This document shows, one piece after another, positions 59,001-61,514 of a stretch of DNA of 64,000 nucleotides. Under the pieces are notes generated by a model. That model was not told where the DNA came from, did not search any database, and saw nothing but the letters and a program-made list of their open reading frames with translations. The stretch is from Ixodes scapularis (Eukaryota; Arthropoda; Arachnida; Ixodida; Ixodidae). The stretch's first letter is position 1. Every line of letters starts with the position of its first letter. The position numbers were made by a program, and so were the translations under genes. The stretch spans positions 28,841,297 through 28,905,296 of the forward strand of contig NW_024609835.1 in NCBI RefSeq assembly GCF_016920785.2. Direction: 5' to 3'.

Positions 59001-61514
59001 ATATCCTTCCTACGAATTTGCCAAGAGTAAAAATTTGTGTTCTGAGAAAGCACTGTTTTAGCACGGATTTCAATGCAAATTCAACCTGTAAAGATATTAT
59101 AAACTGATATTATGGGTCAAATACCGGTCTAAAAAATTAGAAACCTGGCAGACAAAAGGAAAGGACTGCAAATTTCAAAATAGCCATGCAAAAAAAAAAA
59201 AAAAAAAAATTAAAAAGTTAAAACGCTTTTGTATTAAAAAAAAAAAAACTTCTATTGTTTTTATTTGGCCTTTGGGATCATGAATATTAATTATATTTCA
59301 CACTGATGTGCCATGTAGCCACAACAGTGCTTTGAAAATAGCGCTGACGCCTGCGCCTTCCCGACGCATTCGGTGAGGAGGAGGTAATTGTAACGTCACG
59401 CAGAGATCTCAACATTCCCTCGCCTACCGCGAGCCTTAACCGAGCAGTGAAAAGCGCTGTACACGTTCCCTCACACGCGGCACGCACAAAGCAGTTGAAA
59501 TTTCTGGGTACGACGTAACATCCGACGGTTAGTTATTTGGTTTTTCTCGCGTCCAGTGATGTGTTTGGGTCAAATGCTTGTGATATTCGAATTCACGTGA
59601 CAAAAATACACAAGAATTCACCTCTATCTCCTTTTTTTTTCAAGAACCTATTCAGCTTTTCTTTAATTGTGATTGCTGGAGGTAGGACGGCAATAAAGAG
59701 TCACCTGGTTCCCCTTGGTTAGCATCCATTTCCCACTCCCTGCAAGGCGTATTTACTTCCAGCTCTCTAAGGCAACAAACAAATTCGACTTGGACCTCCG
59801 AGATAAACTTTCCCTGCGAAGAAACCTTCTTTCCCTGCACGGCCGAGAAACCGGGTGCCAGATTCCCGCGGGGCCACTGGTTCCAGCCAGCCGCATGGAG
59901 CGTACCCTCGTGCTGGTCGAGGCTGTCCCCGGAGGCCAGGGTGCCGCCCAGGTCGTCCGAGGTGCTGAGGCACTTTCGCACATCCTTGCACTGGGGTCCC
60001 CCGAGGCTCGACTTCTTCCGGTCCCGGCTGCACCACTTCCAGTCCGGGTGGGCCTTGAAGTGGGCCTCCTTCACCTGTGGACGACACACAGGACGGGCTG
60101 CTGTCCGGCTCGTTCAAATCGCAAGGGTCGGAGCCACTGAACACCCGCGGAGTACCGTTGACCGTACCACCCTCTCGAACCGAAACATTGAGCCAATCGA
60201 GCTATTCGATCGTCTGAAAGCGGCCCGTCCTAAACCCCGGTTTAAAAAAAGTGCCTAAAGGGATTGTGCAGCAGTTCTGAACAGCTGTTGAATTACAAGC
60301 GGTTTACGTGTCTTAGTTTTGCTGGGCTTTCTGTATAGAGCAGCACGTTATATAGACCAGAAAAGGAGAATGCTGGCCCATTCGGCCGCTGGTGAGCAGG
60401 CTCTGCCAGCTCTGCCCACTCTCATTCGGCTGCACGGAGTTGCCATTTTTAGAGCCATTGATTGCAGCGCAGCGATGCTGTTCCACGACGAAGCTCGACA
60501 GTTTGCACTCTGGGAATATTTCGTGGCCCTAGTGGGATATCTCAAAATCGGTTTCCTTTTCACACTGTTCAGCAAGCGGCGAATACGCCGGAAGACTGAT
60601 GCCCTGTCTCACTGCTTGTGCATGATGAGCTGTGGAACAAAAACTAAACTGATCTACATATACCACTGCAAGCTACGTATCTTCCACTTCTTTAGACTGA
60701 AGACCTGATAACTGAGGGACCACTGGCAGCTTCAGAATACAGCAAAACCTTTTGGACAACTCCTGAGGCACGGCGGAGCCGGCATGAATGTCTGAGTTGG
60801 GTCATATGCATGGAATGGCACCTTGAAAGAGGTTGTCAGTGAGGCAAGAGTGTCTGGGTGATTTAATAAGTAACGAAGATCAAACCACAATTGAGCCAAA
60901 CGAATGCACTTGATAACAAAATCTCTTTTGACTGGGCATAGCAAAATAGGTTGTAGGCGAAACACAGTACAGATTATCTGGTTCTGTGCATGGCCCGCTC
61001 CATCCTAAGTTTAACAGAAACCTGCAGTATTTCCAGAACAGAAAATTGCAACAATCGATCATAGACGAACACCAGGACGCGTAAACCGATTGTAAACCAT
61101 TCCATGCCTATGTGCCGGCTACCGTGAACCTAAAATATATTACTACACAGGCTCCCACAAATAAAAATGTAAATTAAGCCCCAGTTTCAAAGCATCTAGT
61201 ATATCTGTCCACACATCCAAACCGACGACTAAACATAAAAGTGGGAAGGCATCTCTGGACTTGCATCGCGACCGAACAACATGGACGTGTTCCAAAAAGA
61301 GAGTCGAGGCCGAGAGAGGACGGATCACCTTGAAGGCAAGGTCGTGATACTGCTGCTTCTCCGAGGGATTGAGGGCGTACCACCACTCGCCCAGGATTTT
61401 GCTGACTGTGCGGTTGTCCTGGTTTGGGTGGCGCTTGTGAACCAGTGCCCGGTGGCGCTTGCTGAATATCATGAAGGCATTCATGGGCCGCCGGATGTGG
61501 TCCTTTTCCTTGGC
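10768..61514 (-). CDS. cic: capicua (HMG-box repressor), 14 exons assembled, 5' end outside window
   Basis: Joined minus-strand exons: 61514-61329, 60074-59906, 57832-57783, 54512-54377, 51967-51666, 48282-47991, 40895-40802, 38789-38589, 33485-33425, 31183-30615, 28347-28211, 23806-23639, 13100-12951 and 11036-10768. All introns start GT and end AG, all phases match, and the sum is 2,784 nt (927 residues plus TAA). The HMG box (about residues 4-75) carries RRPMNAFMIFSKRHR and EWWYAL, the capicua signature. The C-terminal C1 domain (about 813-871) carries SLRRTLEQRR and IREVRQK. Capicua proteins bind TGAATGAA-type sites in the nucleus, repress target genes, and are inactivated by ERK after receptor tyrosine kinase signalling (family knowledge). 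The first coding exon(s) are missing, and small exons may have been overlooked where candidate cassettes do not fit the phase. Confidence 0.93.
11037..12950 (-). other. cic intron 13/14 interval
   Basis: This intron splits the C1 domain between FPS and AQAT. Apart from the Tigger-like element at 11719-12601 it shows no recognised feature. Confidence 0.8.
11719..12601. mobile_element. pogo/Tigger-like element with TA duplication
   Basis: The ends are CAGTGAAACTTCACTTGAAC and, inverted, CAGTAAAATACCACTTGAAC, each flanked by TA. On the minus strand at about 12150-11890 there is a remnant of a transposase C-terminus: an acidic run (EEEEEEES), then ALMCLEKLKAFAAQQ, a stop, then VHESLDTVTQF and QQKITAFYTK. 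That is the usual layout of pogo/CENP-B-type transposase tails. It is inactive because of the in-frame stop and the missing DDE region. Confidence 0.8.
12951..13100 (-). CDS. cic: cic exon 13: first half of C1 domain
   Basis: Phase 1 in and out, 150 nt (residues 789-838). The acceptor is AATGCTGTGCAG and the donor is TCGG|GTGAGG. It encodes ALDGGDMGSPRTPKTPADG, then SLRRTLEQRRQLVMQLFADE and GWFPS. Vertebrate CIC has [25 protein letters not shown]. The C1 domain contacts DNA together with the HMG box in this family, so losing this exon should abolish specific binding (established for family members). Confidence 0.97.
13926..14145. repeat. minisatellite of CCTAGAAGTYRTC-type units
   Basis: A degenerate tandem array of about 12-15-bp units is built on GTCCTAGAAGT, GTCATCCTAGA and GTCCTCGAGGTC. 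Many CCTAGG, CTCGAG and CTAGAGG-like half-palindromes recur. It ends next to a perfect 13-bp-arm hairpin (ATGGAGGACCAGC/GCTGGTCCTCCAT) at about 14148-14176. Confidence 0.75.
14560..15420. repeat. array of palindromic TTTAGCGGGAAA motifs with a 142-bp tandem duplication
   Basis: Dozens of variants of TTTCCCGCTAAATTTAGCGG and its complement are spaced every 20-30 bp. A 142-bp unit beginning GCCAGGTAAAAGCTTTCCCG occurs at 15099-15240 and again, nearly unchanged, from 15241. Three TGACGTCA palindromes lie in it (14835-14842, 14847-14854, 15387-15394). There is no open reading frame. Confidence 0.85.
17740..17805 (+). repeat. tRNA-derived fragment (SINE-like B box)
   Basis: AGGTTCAATCCCCACCT, preceded by GCGCTGCATCACCCAGG, resembles the T-arm/B-box end of a tRNA. 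The rest of the cloverleaf is not convincing. It may be a remnant of a tRNA-derived SINE. Confidence 0.4.
18253..19363. mobile_element. pogo/Tigger-like element with TA duplication
   Basis: The ends CAGTTGAACCTCGATGTAAC and, inverted, CAGTCGAACCTCGATATAAC are flanked by TA; sub-terminal TTCGTTAYATYGA blocks recur several times. On the minus strand at about 18670-18470 a frame reads IRKRKILSLDEKANVLDAIR before a stop. This resembles the N-terminal psq-type helix-turn-helix of pogo-class transposases. The rest of the transposase is not visible. Confidence 0.85.
19560..20480. repeat. two direct copies of a repeat flanking the tRNA gene
   Basis: The blocks GGTGAATGATGTTTATTGGG and GGTGAATGACGTTGATTGGG start nearly identical stretches at about 19575-19850 and 20115-20375. 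Each contains the GTGTGGTATGGAA and TATATACGCATTTGA blocks and ends in an ACGAGCACGAG / AGCAAGATCGATGTGAGCAC block. The tRNA-Ser lies inside the first copy only. Confidence 0.7.
19905..19986 (+). tRNA. tRNA-Ser(AGA)
   Basis: This is an 82-nt cloverleaf. Acceptor GCAGTCG pairs perfectly with CGACTGC. The D arm is GCC...GGC, the anticodon stem ATGGA/TCCAT with loop CTAGAAA (anticodon AGA at 19938-19940), the long variable arm GGGG/CCCC is typical of serine tRNA, and the T stem is ACAGG/CCTGT. The T loop reads TTTGAAT where TTCGAAT is expected, so position 56 (19969) is T. That weakens the B box and the D-T loop contact. A T-rich run starts at 19993 and would end Pol III transcription. It is a gene or a very recent pseudogene. 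Confidence 0.75.
20765..20905 (+). repeat. interspersed repeat, copy 1
   Basis: GTTAAGGGTTGGTTTCCCCA then GGTACCAAACAAATGT and CTACCGCCATCTATCAGCGA. Related copies lie at about 28600-28790 (inverted) and 52232-52460. It resembles a dispersed repeat rather than a gene. Confidence 0.65.
20870..21252 (+). pseudogene. endonuclease fragment of a non-LTR retroelement
   Basis: In different plus-strand frames the stretch encodes VVTGDFNVDS (the GDFN motif of exo-endo-phosphatase nucleases), RHRTCIDLAFTKN and VVYHSDHEAMVTVVTK (the SDH motif with its catalytic histidine). The order and spacing are those of an APE-type endonuclease domain, but frameshifts separate the motifs, so it is a dead fragment. 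No reverse transcriptase domain follows. Confidence 0.7.
22226..23426. mobile_element. pogo/Tigger-like element with perfect ends
   Basis: Both ends read CAGTCAAACCCACTTATAAC (inverted), flanked by TA. GTCGTTATA/CGTTATAAGTGG blocks recur just inside. On the minus strand near 22794 a frame starts FKRKGITLAEK, resembling a psq helix-turn-helix; the frame decays at once. A poly-T/CT-rich tract occupies 23175-23270. It is inserted into an AGCC simple repeat that continues on both sides. Confidence 0.85.
23639..23806 (-). CDS. cic: cic exon 12: TPRTPKTG segment
   Basis: Phase 1 in and out, 168 nt. The acceptor is TTGTCCCCAG and the donor is AACG|GTGAGC. It encodes PEVEECEASSPGGRMPKSSP, VGTPRTPKTGSKLEGTTFFG and PSFSLDALVDVGARN. 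Position and content correspond to the EPNTPKSAKCEGDIFTFDR region of vertebrate CIC, just before the C1 domain. The open frame continues beyond the donor, but the phase 1 junction gives the right join to exon 13. Confidence 0.92.
24885..26166 (+). mobile_element. Penelope-like element with inverted terminal blocks
   Basis: The insertion is flanked by the 12-bp direct repeat CTTTATACGGTA (24873-24884 and 26167-26178). Its left 240 bp (ACAGGGGACGGAACAACACA, then ATTTATTGCCGG and the G-run) recur inverted at the right (about 25930-26166). Such terminal repeats are usual for Penelope-like elements. The interior encodes the C-terminal part of the element's protein. Confidence 0.8.
25291..25894 (+). 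pseudogene. Penelope-type protein C-terminus with GIY-YIG endonuclease, frameshifted
   Basis: The first frame (to 25635) reads TIPYFHNTAHRLKAVARCF and VYSVPFSCGAEYIGQTGRCL, the latter being the core of a GIY-YIG nuclease with the YIGQTGR block. After a frameshift or stop near 25630 the second frame continues KVCAPCAPEF, GANKNRYGREIVEAFVIKE and SLSLSEREVTFLRPE, the usual ending of this domain. The reverse-transcriptase region is absent, so this is a 5'-truncated, inactive copy. Confidence 0.8.
26433..26492 (-). other. short conserved open frame inside the Tigger-like repeat
   Basis: It reads MASIVIVDVDGVVEAHCSA then a stop. The opposite-oriented repeat copy at 44814-44873 carries MASVLIVDVDGVVEARHSA. 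It may be the start of a lost transposase or chance conservation between repeat copies. Confidence 0.35.
28211..28347 (-). CDS. cic: cic exon 11: VLEEVNFNAQFAKLPEF block
   Basis: Phase 2 in, phase 1 out, 137 nt. The acceptor is AACAAATGCAG and the donor is ACAG|GTGAAT. It encodes (R)VLEEVNFNAQFAKLPEFKPE, then SSPFVQTYRKRPKAT. Vertebrate CIC has [22 protein letters not shown] followed by a GSYRKKRK basic patch, so this is one of the clearest matches outside the HMG and C1 domains. Confidence 0.96.
29538..29790. mobile_element. small hAT-like GC-rich MITE
   Basis: The left end TAGAGCTCTACACGGGCCTG is matched by the inverted right end TAGAGCCCTGCTCGGGCCTG. The interior is built of CGGGTCGGG/GGGCCGGGC blocks. 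No clear 8-bp duplication could be assigned. Confidence 0.5.
30148..30488. repeat. 169-bp tandem duplication
   Basis: ACGAATGTCACCAGCACCC at 30152 and ACGAATGTTACCAGCACCC at 30321 start two almost identical units. Each contains CTGCGTGTCGTCTAGAGGCT and ends GCACGAACCCGGCTCG. It lies about 130 bp downstream of the exon 10 donor in transcription. Confidence 0.85.
30615..31183 (-). CDS. cic: cic exon 10: glutamine/histidine tract and FVLAPTPAQLG motif
   Basis: Phase 0 in, phase 2 out, 569 nt (residues 498-686). The acceptor is a NAGNAG pair (TTTCGCAG|CAG|CAA), so one glutamine may be optional. The donor is GACAG|GTGAGG. Residues about 515-574 are nearly all Q and H in repeated blocks, with HH at regular spacing. 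Downstream are FVLAPTPAQLGRAPGQ, SSRTADLSDESSRAP and EVRKSILKRTVDDGMDR. Poly-Q is common in insect capicua proteins. Open frames on this stretch that read poly-Ala, poly-Ser or poly-Leu are shadows of the CAG/CAT repeat. Confidence 0.93.
31184..33424 (-). other. cic intron
   Basis: It contains a piggyBac-like MITE next to exon 10 (about 31248-31953). From 32060 to 33420 only unsupported short open frames are seen. Confidence 0.65.
31248..31953. mobile_element. piggyBac-like MITE, left end truncated
   Basis: The left part starts at ACTACCCAGAAAAA and the right end is TTTTCTGGGTAGTGACCCCC followed by TTAA (31954-31957). A second, more complete copy is at 41301-42019; both share CAACATCTAGAGAGTATTC and GGTTGGAGCACTTTGAA. 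The truncated end sits about 65 bp upstream of the exon 10 acceptor. Confidence 0.7.
33425..33485 (-). CDS. cic: cic exon 9: 61-nt basic linker exon (tentative)
   Basis: Phase 2 in, phase 0 out. The acceptor is CTAGTAGCAG and the donor is AAAATG|GTGAGG. It encodes (R)ASPERTSRGSKKTTELGDKM. It is the only exon found between 38.5 and 31.2 kb that converts phase 2 into the phase 0 required by the glutamine exon. Evidence is splice signals plus phase arithmetic; there is no clear similarity. Other small exons nearby could belong in its place. Confidence 0.6.
33594..33734 (-). CDS. candidate cassette exon, 141 nt, gene assignment open
   Basis: The acceptor is CGTTTCTTGCCAG and the donor is GACG|GTGAGT. 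It is open only in phase 1 (in and out): VLSMKSGNLTPTEPKLDSSP then RSHRTKTLTASAIMLLDSRL. The signals are strong and the composition fits capicua, and it would join 36501-36343 in phase. It does not fit between exons 8 and 9, whose phase is 2. It may be an alternative exon, belong to an isoform with another missing exon, or be a chance open frame. A 22-bp tandem duplication abuts its acceptor. Confidence 0.4.
34298..34505. mobile_element. Tigger-type left end, partial
   Basis: CAGTAATCCCTCGTTTGACA preceded by TA, followed by CTATTTAAGCGGTAATTCAA, matches the style of the other CAGT-ended elements. I cannot find the right end. Confidence 0.5.
36343..36501 (-). CDS. candidate cassette exon, 159 nt, gene assignment open
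   Basis: The acceptor is TTTGCGTGCAG and the donor is ACGG|GTGAGT. In phase 1 it reads GRDSPRSALTPPAPPPPLGS, KVAVVTNSQGVLPSSSPL and SRVSPFFTG. In phase 2 it is also open, which would allow it after exon 8. It is GC- and proline-rich like the known cic exons. If phase 1 is right it needs another exon between it and exon 8. Confidence 0.4.
36769..37082. mobile_element. hAT MITE with perfect 8-bp target duplication
   Basis: The left end CAGGGGCTCTCAAACTGGG and the inverted right end CAAGGGTTCTGAAAC are flanked on both sides by GTCTAGAG (36761-36768, 37083-37090). The 8-bp duplication and the CAGGGGYTCTSAAAC ends are characteristic of hAT elements. It is 314 bp, non-coding. Confidence 0.9.
38589..38789 (-). 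CDS. cic: cic exon 8: GC-rich proline segment
   Basis: Phase 2 in and out, 201 nt. The acceptor is AATAACGTGCAG and the donor is GACAG|GTAGCG. It encodes ASSPSSPSVQGVIVGKDVLA, PQLISLGGGPLPPQIQVTP and THCLVLPSPD. Codon use is GC-rich like exons 5, 6 and 10, and the frame is open only in the phase dictated by exon 7. The SPSSP sites are candidate proline-directed phosphorylation sites (inference). Confidence 0.85.
38790..40801 (-). other. cic intron, nothing recognised
   Basis: There is no recognised repeat or gene. A run of 23 G on the plus strand (40758-40780) lies beside the exon 7 donor. Confidence 0.6.
40802..40895 (-). CDS. cic: cic exon 7: 94-nt exon
   Basis: Phase 1 in, phase 2 out. 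The acceptor is GGCTGTTTCAG and the donor is CAT|GTGAGT. It encodes VLQMAIPSGSIQLGTPNT then TAVSKILTSPPV, a hydrophobic and proline-containing stretch like the low-conservation middle of capicua. Support is the splice signals and the phase match with exons 6 and 8. On the transcribed strand a run of about 23 C begins roughly 20 nt after the donor. Confidence 0.8.
41301..42019. mobile_element. piggyBac-like MITE with TTAA duplication
   Basis: The left end AGAGGGACACTACCCAGAAA and the inverted right end GGAGGGACACTAAGTTGAC are flanked by TTAA (41297-41300, 42020-42023). It is homologous to 31248-31953. No transposase. Confidence 0.8.
42612..43895 (+). mobile_element. 5' LTR of a collapsed retrotransposon, interrupted
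   Basis: It matches 43968-44480 from TATGGCGCACCGTGAATTCA to CGGACCACG(T/C)GGGAAACG, apart from the hAT-like insertion at 42782-43541. Promoter-like GATAGATATATACTCGG and a polyadenylation-type AATAAA before CTGGGAGCGG are in both copies. These are typical LTR contents. Confidence 0.75.
42782..43541. mobile_element. hAT-like insertion inside the 5' LTR
   Basis: The ends CAGAGCCGTTTATCGAGAGA and, inverted, CAGAGCCGTGTATTGGGAGA share GAGTTTGGCC inside. It is flanked by CCCCGTGG (42774-42781, 43542-43549). The sister LTR at 44130 has a single uninterrupted CCCCGTGG followed by CAGGC, which is the empty site. It is 760 bp with no transposase. Confidence 0.85.
43896..43967 (+). other. residual internal region between the LTRs, about 72 bp
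   Basis: Only about 72 bp separate the two LTRs. It ends in the purine run AGGAGAGGGGAG just before the second LTR, which would be the polypurine tract. No gag, pol or other coding remains. Confidence 0.6.
43968..44480 (+). mobile_element. 3' LTR of the collapsed retrotransposon
   Basis: This is an uninterrupted copy of the LTR, about 510 bp, nearly identical to the first (for example GGGATCTCG versus GAGATCTCG). The near-identity implies recent insertion. Confidence 0.75.
46456..47362. mobile_element. TIR element with about 150-bp ends, interrupted
   Basis: The left end GGGCGTCTGAAATGCTGTGG and the inverted right end GGGGTGTATAAAATGCTGTGG continue with GCTCAATTTAAGA, CATGYRGCAATCTAAAC and GTTTTACCTC. 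The right end is homologous to 3180-3345. Non-coding. Confidence 0.75.
46935..47117. mobile_element. 183-bp Tigger-type MITE nested in the TIR element
   Basis: The ends CAGTAAAACCTCGTTATAA and, inverted, CAGTAAAACCTCGTTATAAC are flanked by TA. Internal TTGTTATA repeats. It is the shortest complete member of the CAGT-ended group here. Confidence 0.9.
47991..48282 (-). CDS. cic: cic exon 6: TQVQYLLPS segment
   Basis: Phase 0 in, phase 1 out, 292 nt (residues 282-378 plus one base). The acceptor is CGCGTGGGCAG and the donor is AAAA|GTGGGT. It encodes SNPVPILSKPMYGHLGHTLL, MPPSPDGGAPVRQLH and TQVQYLLPSSISLQPSPAG. These match STPVPIASKP and TQVQYILPTLPQQLQ of vertebrate CIC in the same order, so the call is firm. 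The donor is moderate but gives the phase needed by exon 7. Confidence 0.92.
48920..49000 (-). repeat. tRNA-derived SINE fragment
   Basis: On the minus strand, CCAGGTTCGAGCCCTGCCGC is a near-perfect B box/T arm, preceded by GGTGGCTACAGTATCTGACT. The acceptor stem does not close, so this is a tRNA-derived repeat, not a tRNA gene. Confidence 0.55.
50165..50377 (-). pseudogene. Penelope-type GIY-YIG C-terminal fragment
   Basis: The minus strand reads HAKKCSSCTPHF, GGHRSRFGKEIIESVSIKSA and SPSLSEREISFLRGRG, matching the C-terminal part of the element at 25.3-25.9 kb (NRYGREIVEAF, SLSEREVTFLR). It ends abruptly, and the neighbouring piece is in the opposite direction. Confidence 0.75.
50389..50705 (+). 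pseudogene. two tandem copies of a GIY-YIG core, Penelope-type
   Basis: VYTIPLSCGAEYTGQTGRCI and VYTIPLSCGAEYIGQTGRCI are encoded twice, from nearly identical 160-bp units starting CTCCTGCACTAAAAAACACG (about 50430 and 50585). The stretch GCGGGCTCGTGATCTCCCTC at the left occurs inverted between the two units. Rearranged and incomplete. Confidence 0.75.
51666..51967 (-). CDS. cic: cic exon 5: CKERV segment, proline-rich
   Basis: Phase 1 in, phase 0 out, 302 nt. The acceptor is GTCGTTGCAG and the donor is GCCGCG|GTGAGG. It starts GDMEPAIDLQCKERVAESDS, corresponding to the IDLKCKERVTDSESGD block of vertebrate CIC. A proline- and arginine-rich stretch follows (LSPLGTGPPPGEVTHRPTP) with several SP/TP sites, compatible with proline-directed kinase input (inference). 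It is GC-rich, unlike the flanking introns. Another frame here is open to 51298 but has no splice or family support. Confidence 0.92.
51968..54376 (-). other. cic intron
   Basis: It holds a hAT-type left end near 52112 (CAGCTGTTCTCAAATGG) and a copy of the interspersed repeat at 52232-52460 (CTAGTTTCCCCAGG, ACCAAACAAATGTGG). From 52700 to 54370 nothing is recognised. Confidence 0.6.
54377..54512 (-). CDS. cic: cic exon 4: SDDERM acidic motif
   Basis: Phase 0 in, phase 1 out, 136 nt (residues 136-180 plus one base). The acceptor is ATGTTTCAG and the donor is GAAG|GTAGGC. It encodes SSINSAVMGSITDKDG then DASSDDERMIICEDE. The SDDERM-ICE-E block matches the TSDEERMVICEEE block of vertebrate CIC, which identifies the exon despite its short length. 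A decayed pogo-type transposase lies just upstream in the intron (54.6-55.2 kb). Confidence 0.9.
54620..55192 (-). pseudogene. pogo/Tigger-class transposase remnant
   Basis: The 5' part (55192 to 54923) reads KSLTLERKVALIGEVEKGSR and SSITKEFGIFSSVLSAVLKN, a CENP-B-type N-terminal helix-turn-helix. After a gap in another frame it reads YRQKDIFNPDEASLFYMMLP, then TFKPKGEACTG. This is the start of the DDE domain, with the first catalytic aspartate in NPDE. The rest of the catalytic domain is missing and the halves are out of frame. It ends about 110 bp before cic exon 4. Confidence 0.85.
56189..56960. mobile_element. Tigger-type TIR element
   Basis: The left end CAGTAAAGTTTCGTTACTTC and the inverted right end CAGTAAACTTCCATTAATTC are flanked by TA. 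TTAATTCGA/TTCGAAC blocks sit inside. It includes a TATATA run near 56705 and no intact transposase. Confidence 0.75.
57783..57832 (-). CDS. cic: cic exon 3: 50-nt exon
   Basis: The acceptor is TTCTTTCTTCAG and the donor is a perfect GTAAGT. Phase 1 in, phase 0 out. It encodes (D)NQKEDLTVTKNGESSD, a hydrophilic acidic linker. It was recognised from its splice signals and because its phase joins exons 2 and 4 exactly, not from similarity. A TIR-bearing transposon begins only about 100 bp upstream of its acceptor. Confidence 0.75.
57833..59905 (-). other. cic intron
   Basis: It contains the TIR element at 57933-58688. From 58690 to 59900 it is AT-rich with A-runs and nothing else recognised. 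Confidence 0.65.
57933..58688. mobile_element. Tigger-type TIR element with HTH remnant
   Basis: The ends CAGTCGCCGACCGTTTTTTC and, inverted, CAGTCGCCGACCGATTATCC are flanked by TA. On the plus strand at about 58425-58511 a frame reads KKRRTYSTITLDKAVILKLT, a psq-type helix-turn-helix start. There is no catalytic domain. It sits about 100 bp upstream of cic exon 3. Confidence 0.85.
59906..60074 (-). CDS. cic: cic exon 2: end of HMG box and basic tail
   Basis: Phase 0 in, phase 1 out, 169 nt (residues 63-118 plus one base). The acceptor is CCACAG before VKEAHFKAHPDWKWC, which completes HMG helix 3, followed by the basic stretch SRDRKKSS as in vertebrate CIC. The donor GAGG|GTACGC is not the strongest possible. 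It was chosen because it gives the phase required by the next exon; the open frame runs on for a further ~80 codons without an equally consistent donor. Confidence 0.88.
60075..61328 (-). other. cic intron between the HMG exons
   Basis: No repeat recognised. The plus strand has a 129-codon open frame (60319-60708) with a hydrophobic middle but no recognisable domain or splice support; I do not call it a gene. Confidence 0.6.
61329..61514 (-). CDS. cic: cic exon 1 in window: HMG box
   Basis: This exon is 62 codons, phase 0 in and 0 out. The acceptor follows TTTGTTGCTGCAG and the donor is AAG|GTGATC. It starts AKEKDHIRRPMNAF, continues through HRALVHKRHPNQDNRT and ends HDLAFK. This is almost the whole HMG box, the DNA-binding module. 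Spacing and sequence are those of capicua rather than SOX or TCF proteins. The open frame continues upstream to about 61700, but the strong acceptor and the known capicua exon edge make that part intron. Confidence 0.96.

Noticed and set aside
60319..60708. 129-codon plus-strand open frame in a cic intron
   Set aside because: No domain, no splice context, and composition like surrounding intron.
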